Positions 11,096-20,157 are shown, counted from the stretch's first letter. The stretch: 64,000 nt of DNA from P52-10 sp041397365 (GCA_041397365.1 JAWKWT010000009.1:1-64000), one strand, 5' to 3'. The notes: a model not told the origin generated them from the letters alone. Program-made: numbers and translations.

Positions 11096-11926
11096 ATGTC
11101 GAAGTCCCCCGCCCCGTCCCTGCTGGATCTGCGCAACGAGATCGATCGGATCGACGCGGCGATGCACGGCCTCTTGATGGAGCGCGGCGAGATCATCGAC
11201 ACGCTGATCTCGGTGAAGAAAACCCAGGAAGTCGGCTCGGCGTTCCGCCCCGCGCGCGAGGCCGACATGATGCGCCGCCTGGTGGAGCGCCACAAAGGCA
11301 TGCTGCCGCTCGACACGGTGGAGAGCATCTGGCGCGTCATCATCTCGACCTTCACTTATGTGCAGGCGCCGTTCTCGATGCATGCGGACCTGTCGGCCGG
11401 CGACGCCGCGATGCGCGATTCCGCGCGCTTCCATTTCGGCTTCAGCGTGCCGTTCGTGCCGCATTTCAGCGCCGCCGCCGCGGTCGAGGCGCTTGCCGCC
11501 GCGAAGGGCGATCTGGCGCTGGTGTCGGCGACCGACAGCCGCTCGGCCTGGTGGACCGCGCTCGAGCCGGCCGACGCGCCGAAGATCATCGCCCGGCTGC
11601 CGTTTTTGGAGCGCGCCGACCATCCGGCCGCGCTGCCGGTGTTCGTGATCTCGCGCGTGGCCGACGACGCGATGGTGACCGAGGTCGAGATGTTCAGCGT
11701 CCGCGTGTCGGGCTGGAACGCCGACGTCGCCCGCGCGGTCTCGCCGCTCGCCGAAATCGTCGCCGTGCCGGACACCGCCTTCGACGGCGCGGCGCTGCTG
11801 GCCTCGATCGGCGCGCGCGACGGGCTCGAGCGGCTGAAGGCGGCGCTGGTGCAGGCCGGCTCGTCGGTGCGCTCGACCGCCCTCGTCGGCAGCCATGCGA
11901 GCCGCTACAGGGTGCCCGCCCGCTGA
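11096..11926 (+). CDS. Chorismate mutase (AroQ class) with a C-terminal prephenate-dehydratase-like region
   Basis: 276 aa from the ATG at 11096, which gives MSKSPAPSLLDLRNEIDRID. Residues ~8-95 are an all-alpha AroQ mutase domain: LRNEIDRIDAAMHGLLMERG, the helix-2 Lys of SVKKTQ, and RPAREADMMRRLV, which converts chorismate to prephenate. The remaining ~180 residues (FHFGFSVPFVP..., KGDLALVSATDSRSAWW, LPVFVISRVADDA) look like a diverged prephenate dehydratase plus ACT-like tail, without the clear catalytic TRF motif. It may be regulatory or inactive; this is inference. It is first of a three-gene aromatic operon with hisC and tyrA, so prephenate is probably directed to tyrosine. Confidence 0.85.
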   Translation: MSKSPAPSLLDLRNEIDRIDAAMHGLLMERGEIIDTLISVKKTQEVGSAFRPAREADMMRRLVERHKGMLPLDTVESIWRVIISTFTYVQAPFSMHADLSAGDAAMRDSARFHFGFSVPFVPHFSAAAAVEALAAAKGDLALVSATDSRSAWWTALEPADAPKIIARLPFLERADHPAALPVFVISRVADDAMVTEVEMFSVRVSGWNADVARAVSPLAEIVAVPDTAFDGAALLASIGARDGLERLKAALVQAGSSVRSTALVGSHASRYRVPAR

Positions 11927-11974
11927 CGCCTTTCTCAAGGCCATCTTCTTTTTGTTCTGTCCGGAGTTTTGACA

Positions 11975-13066
11975 ATGTCCCGCCCGATGCCGCGTCCCGG
12001 CGTTCTCGATATCGCCCCTTACGTTCCGGGCAAAAGCGGAGCGCCGGGCGCCGGCAAGGTGTTCAAGCTGTCCGCCAACGAGACGCCGCTCGGCCCCTCG
12101 CCGCGGGCGATCGCAGCGTTCCGCGATTGCGCCGCGCATCTGGAGGATTACCCCGAAGGCTCCTCGCGCGTGCTGCGCGAGGCGATCGGCAAGACCTACG
12201 GCCTCGATCCCGAGCGTCTCATCTGCGGCGCAGGCTCCGACGAGTTGCTGAATTTCCTCGGCCACGTCTATCTCGGCCATGGCGACGAAGCGATCATGAC
12301 CGCGCACAGCTTCCTGGTCTATCCGATCGCGACGATGGGCAATGGCGGCACATGCGTGGTCGTGCCGGAGGTCGAGTTCACCGCGAATGTCGACGCGATC
12401 CTCGCCGCCGTCACGCCGCGCACCAAGATCGTCTGGCTCGCCAACCCGAACAACCCTACCGGCACCTATCTGCCGTTCGACGAGGTGAAGCGGCTGCAAC
12501 GCAGCCTGCCGCCGCATGTGCTGCTCATCATCGACGCGGCCTATTCGGAATATGTCACGCGCAACGATTACGAAGCCGGCATCGAACTGGTCGCCACCAC
12601 GGAGAACACCGTGATGACGCGGACCTTCTCCAAGATCCACGGCCTCGCCGCGCTACGTGTCGGCTGGATGTACGGCCCAGCGCATGTGATCGATGCGGTC
12701 AACCGCATCCGCGGTCCGTTCAACGTTTCGACGCCGGCGATGCAGGCCGCCGTCGCCTCGCTCGCGGACGCGGCGTTCATCGACAAGGCGCGGGCGCATA
12801 ACGAGCAATGGCGCGGCTGGCTCACCGACGAGATCGGCAGACTTGGGCTGAAGGTCACGCCGAGCGTGGCGAATTTCGTGCTGATCCATTTTCCGCAAAC
12901 GAAGGGACGGACCGCCGACGAGGCCGACGCCTTCCTCACCGAGCGCGGCCTCGTGCTGCGCGCGCTGAAGAACTATCAATTGCCGCACGCGCTGCGCCTG
13001 ACGGTCGGCACCGAAGAAGCCAACCGCCTGGTGGTCGCCGGTTTGAAGGAATTCTTGGGTGCTTGA
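11975..13066 (+). CDS. hisC: Histidinol-phosphate / aromatic aminotransferase HisC-type
   Basis: Class I/II PLP aminotransferase, 363 aa from the ATG at 11975 (CCGGAG 8 nt upstream). The family N-terminus has FKLSANETPLGPSP. PLP contacts are visible: NPNNPTGTYLPFDEV, the Asp/Tyr pair of LLIIDAAYSEYV, and the Schiff-base Lys in TRTFSKIHGLAALRVGW. The C-terminus ends LRLTVGTEEANRLV with the substrate-carboxylate Arg. HisC-type enzymes act on histidinol phosphate and often on aromatic 2-oxo acids. Its position between chorismate mutase and tyrA suggests prephenate or 4-hydroxyphenylpyruvate transamination here. It abuts tyrA directly. Confidence 0.92.
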   Translation: MSRPMPRPGVLDIAPYVPGKSGAPGAGKVFKLSANETPLGPSPRAIAAFRDCAAHLEDYPEGSSRVLREAIGKTYGLDPERLICGAGSDELLNFLGHVYLGHGDEAIMTAHSFLVYPIATMGNGGTCVVVPEVEFTANVDAILAAVTPRTKIVWLANPNNPTGTYLPFDEVKRLQRSLPPHVLLIIDAAYSEYVTRNDYEAGIELVATTENTVMTRTFSKIHGLAALRVGWMYGPAHVIDAVNRIRGPFNVSTPAMQAAVASLADAAFIDKARAHNEQWRGWLTDEIGRLGLKVTPSVANFVLIHFPQTKGRTADEADAFLTERGLVLRALKNYQLPHALRLTVGTEEANRLVVAGLKEFLGA

Positions 13067-14014
13067 GTGACGAAAACTCCACTTTTCCCGCGCGTCGCCG
13101 TGATCGGATTGGGGCTGATCGGCTCGTCGATCGCGCGCGGCGTGATGGCGCTCGGCCTCGCTGACGAACTGGTGGCGACGGACGGCTCCGCCGCGGTGCG
13201 CGCCCGCGCAAAAGAAATCGGCCTCGCGCATCGCATCGCCGAAACGAACGCGGACGCGGTCAAGGACGCCGACCTCGTCATCGCCTGCGTGCCGGTCGGC
13301 GCATGCGGGGCGGTGGCGAGAGACATCGCGCCGCATCTGAAAGCTGGCTCGATCGTCTCCGATGTCGGCTCGGTCAAGAGCACGGTGACGAAGGACATGG
13401 CCGCGCATCTGCCGGCGACGGTCGATTTCGTGCCGGCGCATCCCGTCGCCGGCACCGAGCATTCGGGCCCGGATGCGGGCTTCGCCGAACTGTTCGTCAA
13501 TCGCTGGTGCATTCTGACGCCGCCGCCGGAGGCTTCGCCGGAAGCGGTCGAGCGGCTGAAGGAGTTCTGGCTGGCGCTCGGCGCCAGGGTTGAAACCATG
13601 AGCGCCGAACATCACGATCTGGTGCTGGCGATCACCAGCCATTTGCCGCATCTGATCGCCTATACGATTGTCGGCACCGCCGACGAACTCGAAGGCGTCA
13701 CCGAATCGGAAGTGCTGAAATTTTCCGCCGGTGGGTTTCGCGATTTCACCCGCATCGCCGCGTCCGATCCGACCATGTGGCGCGACGTCTTCCTGAACAA
13801 CAAGGACGCGGTGCTGGAAATGCTCGGCGAGTTTCAGGAAGACCTGTCGAAGCTGACGCGGGCGATCCGGCGCGGCGACGGCGAGGCGCTGTTCGATCAT
13901 TTCTCGCGCACGCGCGCGATCCGGCGCGGCATTCTCGACATCGGCCAGGATGCCGCGAGCCCGGATTTCGGCCGCCCGCACACGGCGTTGCCAAAGGACG
14001 GCAAGCCATCCTGA
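13067..14014 (+). CDS. tyrA: Prephenate/arogenate dehydrogenase TyrA
   Basis: 315 aa starting with GTG immediately after the hisC stop. The N-terminal Rossmann motif is VAVIGLGLIGSSIARG. The catalytic domain has HPVAGTEHSGPDAGFAELF (conserved His/Ser region) and the helical ITSHLPHLIAYTIVG segment. The enzyme oxidatively decarboxylates prephenate (or arogenate) with NAD(P) on the way to tyrosine. No fused chorismate mutase or ACT domain is present; the mutase is the separate gene two positions upstream in the operon. It converges on the DUF2125 gene with a 16-bp gap. Confidence 0.95.
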   Translation: MTKTPLFPRVAVIGLGLIGSSIARGVMALGLADELVATDGSAAVRARAKEIGLAHRIAETNADAVKDADLVIACVPVGACGAVARDIAPHLKAGSIVSDVGSVKSTVTKDMAAHLPATVDFVPAHPVAGTEHSGPDAGFAELFVNRWCILTPPPEASPEAVERLKEFWLALGARVETMSAEHHDLVLAITSHLPHLIAYTIVGTADELEGVTESEVLKFSAGGFRDFTRIAASDPTMWRDVFLNNKDAVLEMLGEFQEDLSKLTRAIRRGDGEALFDHFSRTRAIRRGILDIGQDAASPDFGRPHTALPKDGKPS

Positions 14015-14030
14015 ACGGCCGAGCCGATTG

Positions 14031-15206
14031 TTAAAACAGCGGCTGCGTCTGCGCGATCTTGAACGGGCCGAGCATCACCGCGCCCTCGACGAAGCGCAGC
14101 GGAAACGCCTGCGCCGGCTTGTCCTCCAGCACGGTCTTTTTCCCGAGCATGGCGATGCCGGAAGTCAGCGCCGCCGGCGCGCGCTGGCGCACGACATTGC
14201 CGAGACCTGGGATCAGCCGGTCGAGCGCGCCCATCGCCTTGTCGACCTGCTCGACCTTCAGGCCCGGCGCGAACTTGTCCAGCGTCTCCTGCGAGGTGCC
14301 CTGCTCCAGAATCTTGTCGAGGCCGAGCGCGGGCACGATCTTCTCCATCCCCGCCACAGTCATCTGCAATTCGCCGTCCAGGAATCCTTGCGGCGTGATG
14401 CCGAGCGATCCCTGACCGACGGCAACAAGCGTGCCCTGCTGGATGCGCGCCTGCGTGAACTCGATCCGCCCGTTCGCCTGCTGGATCTCGCGAAACCGCT
14501 CCGGCCACGGCTTCGGCCGAAAATCCTTCAGGCCGCGCAGCCGCGCCTGCGCCGTCATGTCGAACGGCTCGGCGAGCGCCGGATGCAGCGTCTCCGCGCT
14601 CGCCTGCACCAGTTGCCAGGCGACATCGATCACCGGATTTGCCGCGGCCGAGCCTTCGGCGATTCGTCCGTGCAGCTCCGAATGTTTCGCACGGCCCGCC
14701 AGCCGCGAATTGCTCCATTGCAGCGCCGGCTCCTCGAGCACCAGCGAGGCCCGCTGCGGCGCGACCGGCAGCCCGAACACGCTGGCCTCCGCCCGGCTCC
14801 AGTTCACCACGAGTTCGTGCGCCTCGCCCGGCTGGTTGATTGTCAGCGGCCCTTCGAATTCGGCGATCAGGCGCTTGGGATCGTAGACCTGCGCGACCGC
14901 GAGAATGCTGGTCAGCCGGCCCTTGCCGAAGCGATGGTTCGCCGTCTGCGAGAGCAGCTCGACGCCGGCGTTCTCGCAAGTGACCTCGAAGCGGAATGGA
15001 TAGCCGCCGACCGACAGCTTGCCGCATTCATAGACGCGGCCGGACTGCGCCTCGCGCGTGCGCCAGCTGTCGAACTGCTCGCCGACCTGACCGGAGGCGT
15101 AGAACCAGAATGCCGACCATCCGAGCGCCAGCACCACCAGCAGCCCCGGCATGACAAAAAGCGGCCAGCGGGAGCGTCGGCGCGGTTGAAGCTGATCTTG
15201 GCTCAT
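14031..15206 (-). CDS. DUF2125 domain-containing membrane-anchored protein
   Basis: 391 aa with a positively charged N-terminus (QPRRRSRWP), a single transmembrane helix (~16-36, FVMPGLLVVLALGWSAFWFY) and a large periplasmic domain. The first part contains GYPFRFEVTCENAGVEL, the conserved core of DUF2125, where the Cys is usually kept. Function is unknown; the fold resembles lipid-binding AsmA/BPI-like proteins of the alphaproteobacterial envelope, but that is inference. No operon partner: tyrA converges on one side and a dispersed repeat lies just upstream. Confidence 0.85.
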   Translation of the reverse strand: MSQDQLQPRRRSRWPLFVMPGLLVVLALGWSAFWFYASGQVGEQFDSWRTREAQSGRVYECGKLSVGGYPFRFEVTCENAGVELLSQTANHRFGKGRLTSILAVAQVYDPKRLIAEFEGPLTINQPGEAHELVVNWSRAEASVFGLPVAPQRASLVLEEPALQWSNSRLAGRAKHSELHGRIAEGSAAANPVIDVAWQLVQASAETLHPALAEPFDMTAQARLRGLKDFRPKPWPERFREIQQANGRIEFTQARIQQGTLVAVGQGSLGITPQGFLDGELQMTVAGMEKIVPALGLDKILEQGTSQETLDKFAPGLKVEQVDKAMGALDRLIPGLGNVVRQRAPAALTSGIAMLGKKTVLEDKPAQAFPLRFVEGAVMLGPFKIAQTQPLF

Positions 15207-15218
15207 GCGAATTCCAGT

Positions 15219-15322
15219 CTAGGGCCTGATTCAATCACGTTGAATCAGGCACGTCGTTTATCTCATTATTTGAGCATGATCTGGTCCGAAAACCGGTTTC
15301 CACTTTTCGGGATCATGTTCTT
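15219..15322 (-). repeat. CTAG-type dispersed two-hairpin repeat, copy 2 (inverse orientation)
   Basis: The order is reversed relative to copy 3: CTAGGGCCTGATTCAATCACGTTGAATCAGGC (hairpin B), then CGTCGTTTATCTCATTATTTG, then hairpin A GAGCATGATCTGGTCCGAAA...TTTCGGGATCATG. Just beyond it (15326-15350) a third small stem, ACGCAATTCTTGCCAAAATTGCGT, is visible. It fills the promoter region between the DUF2125 and ChaC genes. Confidence 0.85.
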
Positions 15323-15398
15323 TTCGACGCAATTCTTGCCAAAATTGCGTTCAAGACCCAATCCAATCCGCTTGAATCGAGAAGGTCAGACCGCCCCT

Positions 15399-15965
15399 AT
15401 GACAGCGAAAACCGTTTCGGAGCAACACCTTCCTCAGGGCGATCTCTGGATTTTCGGCTACGGATCACTGATGTGGCGGCCCGGATTCGATTTTGTCGAA
15501 AAGCGGCCGGCGAAACTGATCGGCGAGCACCGCTCGCTCTGCATCTATTCGTTCTTCCATCGCGGCACGGCCGAGCGGCCGGGGCTCGTGCTCGGGCTCG
15601 ATCGCGGCGGCGCCTGCAACGGCATGGCTTTTCGCGTGGCCGAGAAAGACCGGATGGCGACCATCGCCTATCTGCGCGAGCGCGAACAGGTGACGAGCGT
15701 TTACCGCGAGGTGCTGCGCAGCGTCTGGCTCGGCGGCGATGCGCGCGAGCGCATCAGCGCGCTCGCCTATGTGACCGATCGCGGCCATCCGCAATATGCC
15801 GGGCGGCTGACGGCGGAGGCGCAACTGCATCTGATCCGGCAGGGACATGGCGTGTCCGGCCCGAACAGCGAATATGTGATCGCCACCGTCGAGGCGCTGG
15901 AGCAGGAAGGCTACGCCGATCCGAACCTGCGGCGGCTCGCGGCGGCCTTGCGCCATCCGCAATGA
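15399..15965 (+). CDS. Gamma-glutamylcyclotransferase, ChaC family
   Basis: 188 aa from the ATG at 15399. The substrate-binding GYGSLMWRPGFDF loop (conserved YGSLMW) and the second-half PNSEYVIATVEAL segment, with its Asn/Tyr, define the ChaC branch. ChaC enzymes cleave the gamma-glutamyl bond of glutathione to 5-oxoproline and Cys-Gly in the cytosol. The catalytic Glu of the family lies in the AEKDRMATIAYLREREQ helix region. The open frame continues upstream antisense to the DUF2125 gene, but that part has no family sequence. Confidence 0.9.
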   Translation: MTAKTVSEQHLPQGDLWIFGYGSLMWRPGFDFVEKRPAKLIGEHRSLCIYSFFHRGTAERPGLVLGLDRGGACNGMAFRVAEKDRMATIAYLREREQVTSVYREVLRSVWLGGDARERISALAYVTDRGHPQYAGRLTAEAQLHLIRQGHGVSGPNSEYVIATVEALEQEGYADPNLRRLAAALRHPQ

Positions 15966-15969
15966 CGGC

Positions 15970-16716
15970 TCACGCGCCGCCGCGCCGCGCCTGCTCGCGG
16001 CGGCCTTCCTCGACGATCCTGTCGGTCGCGGTCTCGATCGCCTCGCTGACGCGATTTTGAAATTCCTTGCGCGACAGCCCCGGCGGAATCAGCGGCAGGA
16101 ATTCGACGACGATCGTTCCCGGATAGCGCAGGAAGGTTCGCCGCGGCCAGAACAGGCCGGAATTCAGCGCGACGGGAAGACACTGGACGCCGCAGGCGAC
16201 ATAGACCTGCGAGACCCCGGATTTGTAGTTCGGCTCCGCCCCGACCGGGCGGCGCGTGCCTTCGGGAAAGATGATGAGTTGCCGGTCGCCGCGCACGCGC
16301 TCGCGCGCAAGCTCGGTCATGCGAATCAGCGCGCGCATACCGGCTTTGCGGTCCACCGGGATCATCTGCGCCTTCAGCAGGAACAGGCCGAACAGCGGAA
16401 TCCAGGTCAGCTCGCGCTTGAGAATATACATCGGCTGGCGAAACAGCGGCAGCAGACCGACGGTCTCCCACGCCGACTGGTGCTTCGCCGCGATCAGCAG
16501 CGGACCTTCGGGGATATTCTCCATGCCGCGATATTCGACGCGGACGTTGCAGAACACGCGCAGCATCCAGTTCATGCTGCGCGCCCAGGATTTGGCGAGT
16601 TCGAACAGCACCTGCCGCGGCAGCAGGAACGCCGGCAGCGCAACGATCATGTGCAGGATCAGCGAGAGATAGAAGCCGATGTTGAAGAGAAGGGATCGGA
16701 TGAAAATCGGGACCAT
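15970..16716 (-). CDS. plsC: 1-acyl-sn-glycerol-3-phosphate acyltransferase (PlsC family)
   Basis: 248 aa with an N-terminal hydrophobic helix (residues ~8-33, FNIGFYLSLILHMIVALP), placing it at the inner membrane. Acyltransferase motifs: AAKHQSAWETVGLLPLF (the HX4D-type block with W-E, the usual alphaproteobacterial variant), the RELTWIPLFG motif, and FPEGTRRP (phosphate binding). It forms phosphatidic acid from lysophosphatidate. It is followed by ydcF on the same strand 15 nt upstream, so the two may be co-transcribed. Confidence 0.9.
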   Translation of the reverse strand: MVPIFIRSLLFNIGFYLSLILHMIVALPAFLLPRQVLFELAKSWARSMNWMLRVFCNVRVEYRGMENIPEGPLLIAAKHQSAWETVGLLPLFRQPMYILKRELTWIPLFGLFLLKAQMIPVDRKAGMRALIRMTELARERVRGDRQLIIFPEGTRRPVGAEPNYKSGVSQVYVACGVQCLPVALNSGLFWPRRTFLRYPGTIVVEFLPLIPPGLSRKEFQNRVSEAIETATDRIVEEGRREQARRGGA

Positions 16717-16731
16717 TGAAAATCGTATCAG

Positions 16732-17436
16732 TCAGTTGACGGCGCGGGCGGCGCGTTTGCGCGACATTTCGACCGGGCTCGCCACCGGCTCCGGAAAGGG
16801 CACCCATTCGTCGACCTGAACGCGCACGCCGGCGACGAGAAACTTCGCATATTCCATCAGCAGCAATCGCGCCGCGGCCCCGCTCGACCACCACGGCTCG
16901 TCGCGCCATTTCTCGCCGATCACCGGAAACGGAATCAGCAGCACGTCGGGCATGGAGTGGGAGAGTTCGACGAGCGCGCGCGGCATGTGATAGTTCGAGG
17001 TGACGACGATCAGCGACTTGAACCCGCGCTCCTGCACCCAGCGCTTGGTCTCGGTCGCATTACTGCGGGTGTTGACGGCCGAATAATCCAGATCGACGCA
17101 GCAGGCGAGCAGCGATTTGCTGTCGGGGAGCGAACGCGAAATCTCCATCGCGCCGTTCGACCAATGTACGCCGGAGATCAGGAGCCGCTGTCCGTAGCCG
17201 TTCGCGAGCAGGTCCACCGCATCCGACACGCGCGAGGAGCCGCCGGTCAACACGACGATGCCGTCCGCCGGATTCTTCGGCCGCGCCTCGTCCGATTCCA
17301 GCTGCGACAAGAACCAGACGAAGCCGCAACCGACGGCCAGCGCAAGAACGACGGCCGCGCGCGCAGCCGCGTGCAATCCCCGCAGCAGAAGCGAGCCCTT
17401 GCGGCTCGCTCTGGTCTGGCCTGCGCCGGTCGTCAT
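16732..17436 (-). CDS. YdcF/SanA-like family protein (DUF218)
   Basis: 234 aa. An N-terminal signal-anchor (~22-45, AAVVLALAVGCGFVWFLSQL) is followed by the DUF218 core: GIVVLTGGSSRVSDAVDLL (conserved GG-S/R turn), a YGQRLLISGVHWSN segment and VTSNYHMPRALVELSH, which carries the conserved SxYHxxR motif. Family members are envelope proteins of unclear enzymology, linked in other species to barrier function and in some cases to cell-wall intermediates. It lies between plsC and ftsX on the same strand, giving an envelope-themed group. Confidence 0.85.
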   Translation of the reverse strand: MTTGAGQTRASRKGSLLLRGLHAAARAAVVLALAVGCGFVWFLSQLESDEARPKNPADGIVVLTGGSSRVSDAVDLLANGYGQRLLISGVHWSNGAMEISRSLPDSKSLLACCVDLDYSAVNTRSNATETKRWVQERGFKSLIVVTSNYHMPRALVELSHSMPDVLLIPFPVIGEKWRDEPWWSSGAAARLLLMEYAKFLVAGVRVQVDEWVPFPEPVASPVEMSRKRAARAVN

Positions 17437-17514
17437 CGTCTGCGCCGCGATCCTTTCTCCTGAACATCCGGACGGGGGCGATTCCCGCCCCGAGGGGCTG
17501 AAATTGTCAAGTCG

Positions 17515-18477
17515 TCACTCGATTTCGGCTAATGTCACCAGCAGCGTTCTGCGCGACGACCATGCCGTTATGATGGCGATGGCGACTGCCTGGGCCAGCA
17601 GCACCAGATAGGCCGCCGGCCGCAGCGAAAAGGTTCCCAGCAGCGCCGCGAACTGGTCGCCGACCGGCGTGCCGGAAAACCAGCTTCCGATCGATTCGGC
17701 GAATCCGAACAGCAGCATCGCAGCGCCCGCGCCGATCAGCGCGCCCTCGATGCCGAGCCGCAGGAAATGCCGCATGAAACGGCTGGCGATGTAGCGGTCG
17801 CCGGCGCCGACAAAATGCAGCACCTCGACGATCGGCCGGTTCGCCGCCATCGCGCCGCGCGTCGCGAACGACACCGAGATGATGGTCGCGGCGATCATCA
17901 GGCCGAGAATGCCGAGTCCGGCCAGCACCGTGGCGTTGGTCATCGAGCGCATCCGCTCGACCCAGGCGCGGTGATCGTCGACGGTGGCGGACGGCGCGAC
18001 CTGCGCCAGCCGCGCGCGCAAATCCGTGAGGTCGATCGCACTGCCCGGCGTGACGCGCGCGATGATGATGCGCGGCACCGGCAGATCGCTCAAGGACAGG
18101 CCGGTGCCGAGCCACGGCTCCAGCAGCTTGCCGGATTCCTGATCGGAATAAGGGCGCACGTCGAGAATGCCGGGCGAGGCGCGCGTCGCCTCGACAACGG
18201 CGCGGACGTCGCGCTCCAGATCGCGCCCGACGGCGGGGCGGACCTGAAGCGTGATCTCGCTGGAAACATCCGATTGCCATTCGGCGGCGGCGGCCTGCAC
18301 CAGCAGCACCGCGCCGGTGGTGATCGAGGCAAGGAAGGTCATGATCGCCACCACAGCGACCAGCGCGCGGCCGGCGATGGTCGCGCGCGGCACGATCGGC
18401 GACACGTTGCGCGCGGTCGGCAGCACGCTGCCCGGATCGGGCGGGCGCGCGCGCGGGGAAGCGGACATCTCACTCAT
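17515..18477 (-). CDS. ftsX: Cell division ABC-type protein FtsX
   Basis: 320 aa polytopic protein: a cytosolic N-tail, TM1 (~40-62, ALVAVVAIMTFLASITTGAV), a large periplasmic loop (~65-190) and three C-terminal TMs (VLAGLGILGLMIAATIISVS, LRLGIEGALIGAGAAMLLFG, AAYLVLLAQAVAIAIITAW). This is the FtsX topology of the MacB-like superfamily. FtsEX couples ATP hydrolysis to activation of septal murein hydrolases at the division site. It overlaps ftsE by 8 nt, so translation is probably coupled. An M23-type hydrolase such as the product at 1147-3254 is the kind of partner FtsEX activates, though no direct link is visible. Confidence 0.93.
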   Translation of the reverse strand: MSEMSASPRARPPDPGSVLPTARNVSPIVPRATIAGRALVAVVAIMTFLASITTGAVLLVQAAAAEWQSDVSSEITLQVRPAVGRDLERDVRAVVEATRASPGILDVRPYSDQESGKLLEPWLGTGLSLSDLPVPRIIIARVTPGSAIDLTDLRARLAQVAPSATVDDHRAWVERMRSMTNATVLAGLGILGLMIAATIISVSFATRGAMAANRPIVEVLHFVGAGDRYIASRFMRHFLRLGIEGALIGAGAAMLLFGFAESIGSWFSGTPVGDQFAALLGTFSLRPAAYLVLLAQAVAIAIITAWSSRRTLLVTLAEIE

Positions 18478-19129
18478 AGATGTGCAGCCGCCCTTCGTGC
18501 AGGATCATGCGTTTGGCCGAGTACTGATCCATCAAGGTGATGTCGTGCGTCGCGATCACCACCGCAGTGCCGGATTTGTTGAGTTCGATGAACAGCCGCA
18601 GCAGCCGCCGCGCCAGCGTCGGATCGACGTTGCCGGTCGGCTCGTCCGCCAGCAGCAAATTCGGCCGCGCGATCACCGCGCGCGCGATCGCGGCGCGTTG
18701 TTTCTCTCCGCCGGAGAGAATCGGCGGCAGCGCGTCCATGCGATGGCCGAGTCCGACCCAGTGCAAGAGGTCGATCACCTCGCGCCGGTAGGAGGATTCG
18801 TCACGGCCGATGACGCGAAACGGCAGCGCGACATTCTCATAGGTGGTCATGTGATCCAGCAGGCGGAAATCCTGCAAGACGATGCCGATGCGCTTGCGCA
18901 GGCCCGCGACCTGATCCTTGTTCAACCGCGCGACATCCTGACCGAACAGGTTGACGAGCCCGCGCGTCGGCCGGTGCGACAGGAACAACAGCCGCAGCAG
19001 CGAGGTCTTGCCCGCCCCCGATGGACCGGTGAGAAACTGAAAGGAATGCGCATTGATCGAAAAGGTCAGGTCGCGAAGAACCTCCGGACCAAGTCCGTAT
19101 CGCAAGCCAACATTTTCGAACCGGACCAT
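18470..19129 (-). CDS. ftsE: Cell division ATP-binding protein FtsE
   Basis: 219-aa ABC ATPase: Walker A GPSGAGKTSLL, Q-loop VLQDFRLLDHMTTYENV, signature LSGGEKQRAAIARAV, Walker B LLLADEPTGNVD and H-loop VIATHDITLM. The short length, the start MVRFENVGLRYG and the adjacent ftsX identify FtsE rather than a LolD-type protein. It is a cytosolic partner of FtsX at the septum. It starts divergently from the zinc-ribbon gene across a 161-bp intergenic region that must hold promoters in both directions. Confidence 0.95.
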   Translation of the reverse strand: MVRFENVGLRYGLGPEVLRDLTFSINAHSFQFLTGPSGAGKTSLLRLLFLSHRPTRGLVNLFGQDVARLNKDQVAGLRKRIGIVLQDFRLLDHMTTYENVALPFRVIGRDESSYRREVIDLLHWVGLGHRMDALPPILSGGEKQRAAIARAVIARPNLLLADEPTGNVDPTLARRLLRLFIELNKSGTAVVIATHDITLMDQYSAKRMILHEGRLHIYE

Positions 19130-19290
19130 CGCCAGCTCCGTTCGATGAGCACCAACGCGCGATCGGCCCCCAGACCGAGAGGCCCGCGCCTCTCGCGGCG
19201 GACCGCTCTCTCCGGTGTGAGCCGTTATGGTTTCCGATTCGTTAACGGACCGCCCCTAGTATGACGAGCGTCAACCTGGCGAGCCGACCC

Positions 19291-20157
19291 ATGCTGATTA
19301 TTTGCCCGAATTGCGCGACCTCCTACGACCTCGACCCGGCGGCCCTCGGCCCGGCCGGGCGGAACGTCCGCTGCGTGCGTTGCCGCGAAACCTGGCTCGC
19401 GCGCGCCGAAGACATGGTCGAGGCCGAACGGGTCACCGAACCCGTCGAGGCGATGGCAGGCCCCGCCGAGCCGCCGCAGGCCGCAACCACGCAGGCAGAC
19501 GCCGCGCAGGCGGAGGCCGGTTTCGTGGAAGAGCCGTCGCCCGAGCCGCCGCATGTCGAAAGCCCGCCGCTGGCGAGCGAAGCGCCACCGATCGACGTCG
19601 ATTACGAAATCCGCCCGGCCGCGCCCGTGTCCGTCGCGGAACCCGTAAGCACGCGCTTCAAGGGCGCGAAAAAGCGATTCGCCTTCGGCTCCGGCACGAC
19701 GCTGGGTTCCCGGCTGCGCGTCAGCCCGCCGACCGTCATCGCCGCCCTTGCGGCGTTATGTCTCGCGCTGGTGATCTGGCGTCAGGACGTGGTGCGGCTG
19801 ATGCCGCAGACGGCGGCCTTCTTCAAAACGGTCGGCCTGAACGTCAATCTCCGCAAGCTGGATTTCGAGGGCGTCAAAATCTCCTCGGAGACTGTGAACG
19901 GCAATCGCGTGATCGTCATCGAGGGCGAGATTACTACAAGCGCCCGCAAGCCGACCGACATCCCCCGGCTGCGTTTCGTCGTGCAGGACTCGCACGGCGC
20001 GGATATCTATGCCTGGAACGCGGTGCTCGATCAGGCGGTTATCGAACCCGGCGGGCGTGTGCCGTTCCGCTCGCGGCTGGCCTCGCCGCCGGCCGACGCA
20101 AGCAGCATCGTCGTCCGCTTCTTCCACCGGCGCGATCTTGCGGCGGGAAGCATTTGA
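19291..20157 (+). CDS. MJ0042-type zinc-ribbon protein with a single transmembrane helix and FHA-like/DUF3426 tail
   Basis: 288 aa from the ATG at 19291, which starts MLIICPNCATSYDLDP as family members do (an ATG 30 nt upstream is less likely). The N-terminal zinc ribbon CPNC...CVRCRETW holds four Cys. It is followed by an Ala/Pro/Glu-rich linker (~45-130), one TM (~150-168, TVIAALAALCLALVIW) and a C-terminal DUF3426-like beta domain (VIVIEGEITTSARKPTDIP ... VPFRSRLASPPADASSI). Such proteins are inner-membrane with the ribbon in the cytosol; function unknown. It sits divergent to ftsE, with a response regulator just downstream. Confidence 0.88.
   Translation: MLIICPNCATSYDLDPAALGPAGRNVRCVRCRETWLARAEDMVEAERVTEPVEAMAGPAEPPQAATTQADAAQAEAGFVEEPSPEPPHVESPPLASEAPPIDVDYEIRPAAPVSVAEPVSTRFKGAKKRFAFGSGTTLGSRLRVSPPTVIAALAALCLALVIWRQDVVRLMPQTAAFFKTVGLNVNLRKLDFEGVKISSETVNGNRVIVIEGEITTSARKPTDIPRLRFVVQDSHGADIYAWNAVLDQAVIEPGGRVPFRSRLASPPADASSIVVRFFHRRDLAAGSI

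Noticed and set aside
13950..15398. N-terminal extension of the ChaC gene in the same frame
   Set aside because: The extension is antisense to the DUF2125 gene and passes through the dispersed repeat. The family N-terminus begins at 15399.
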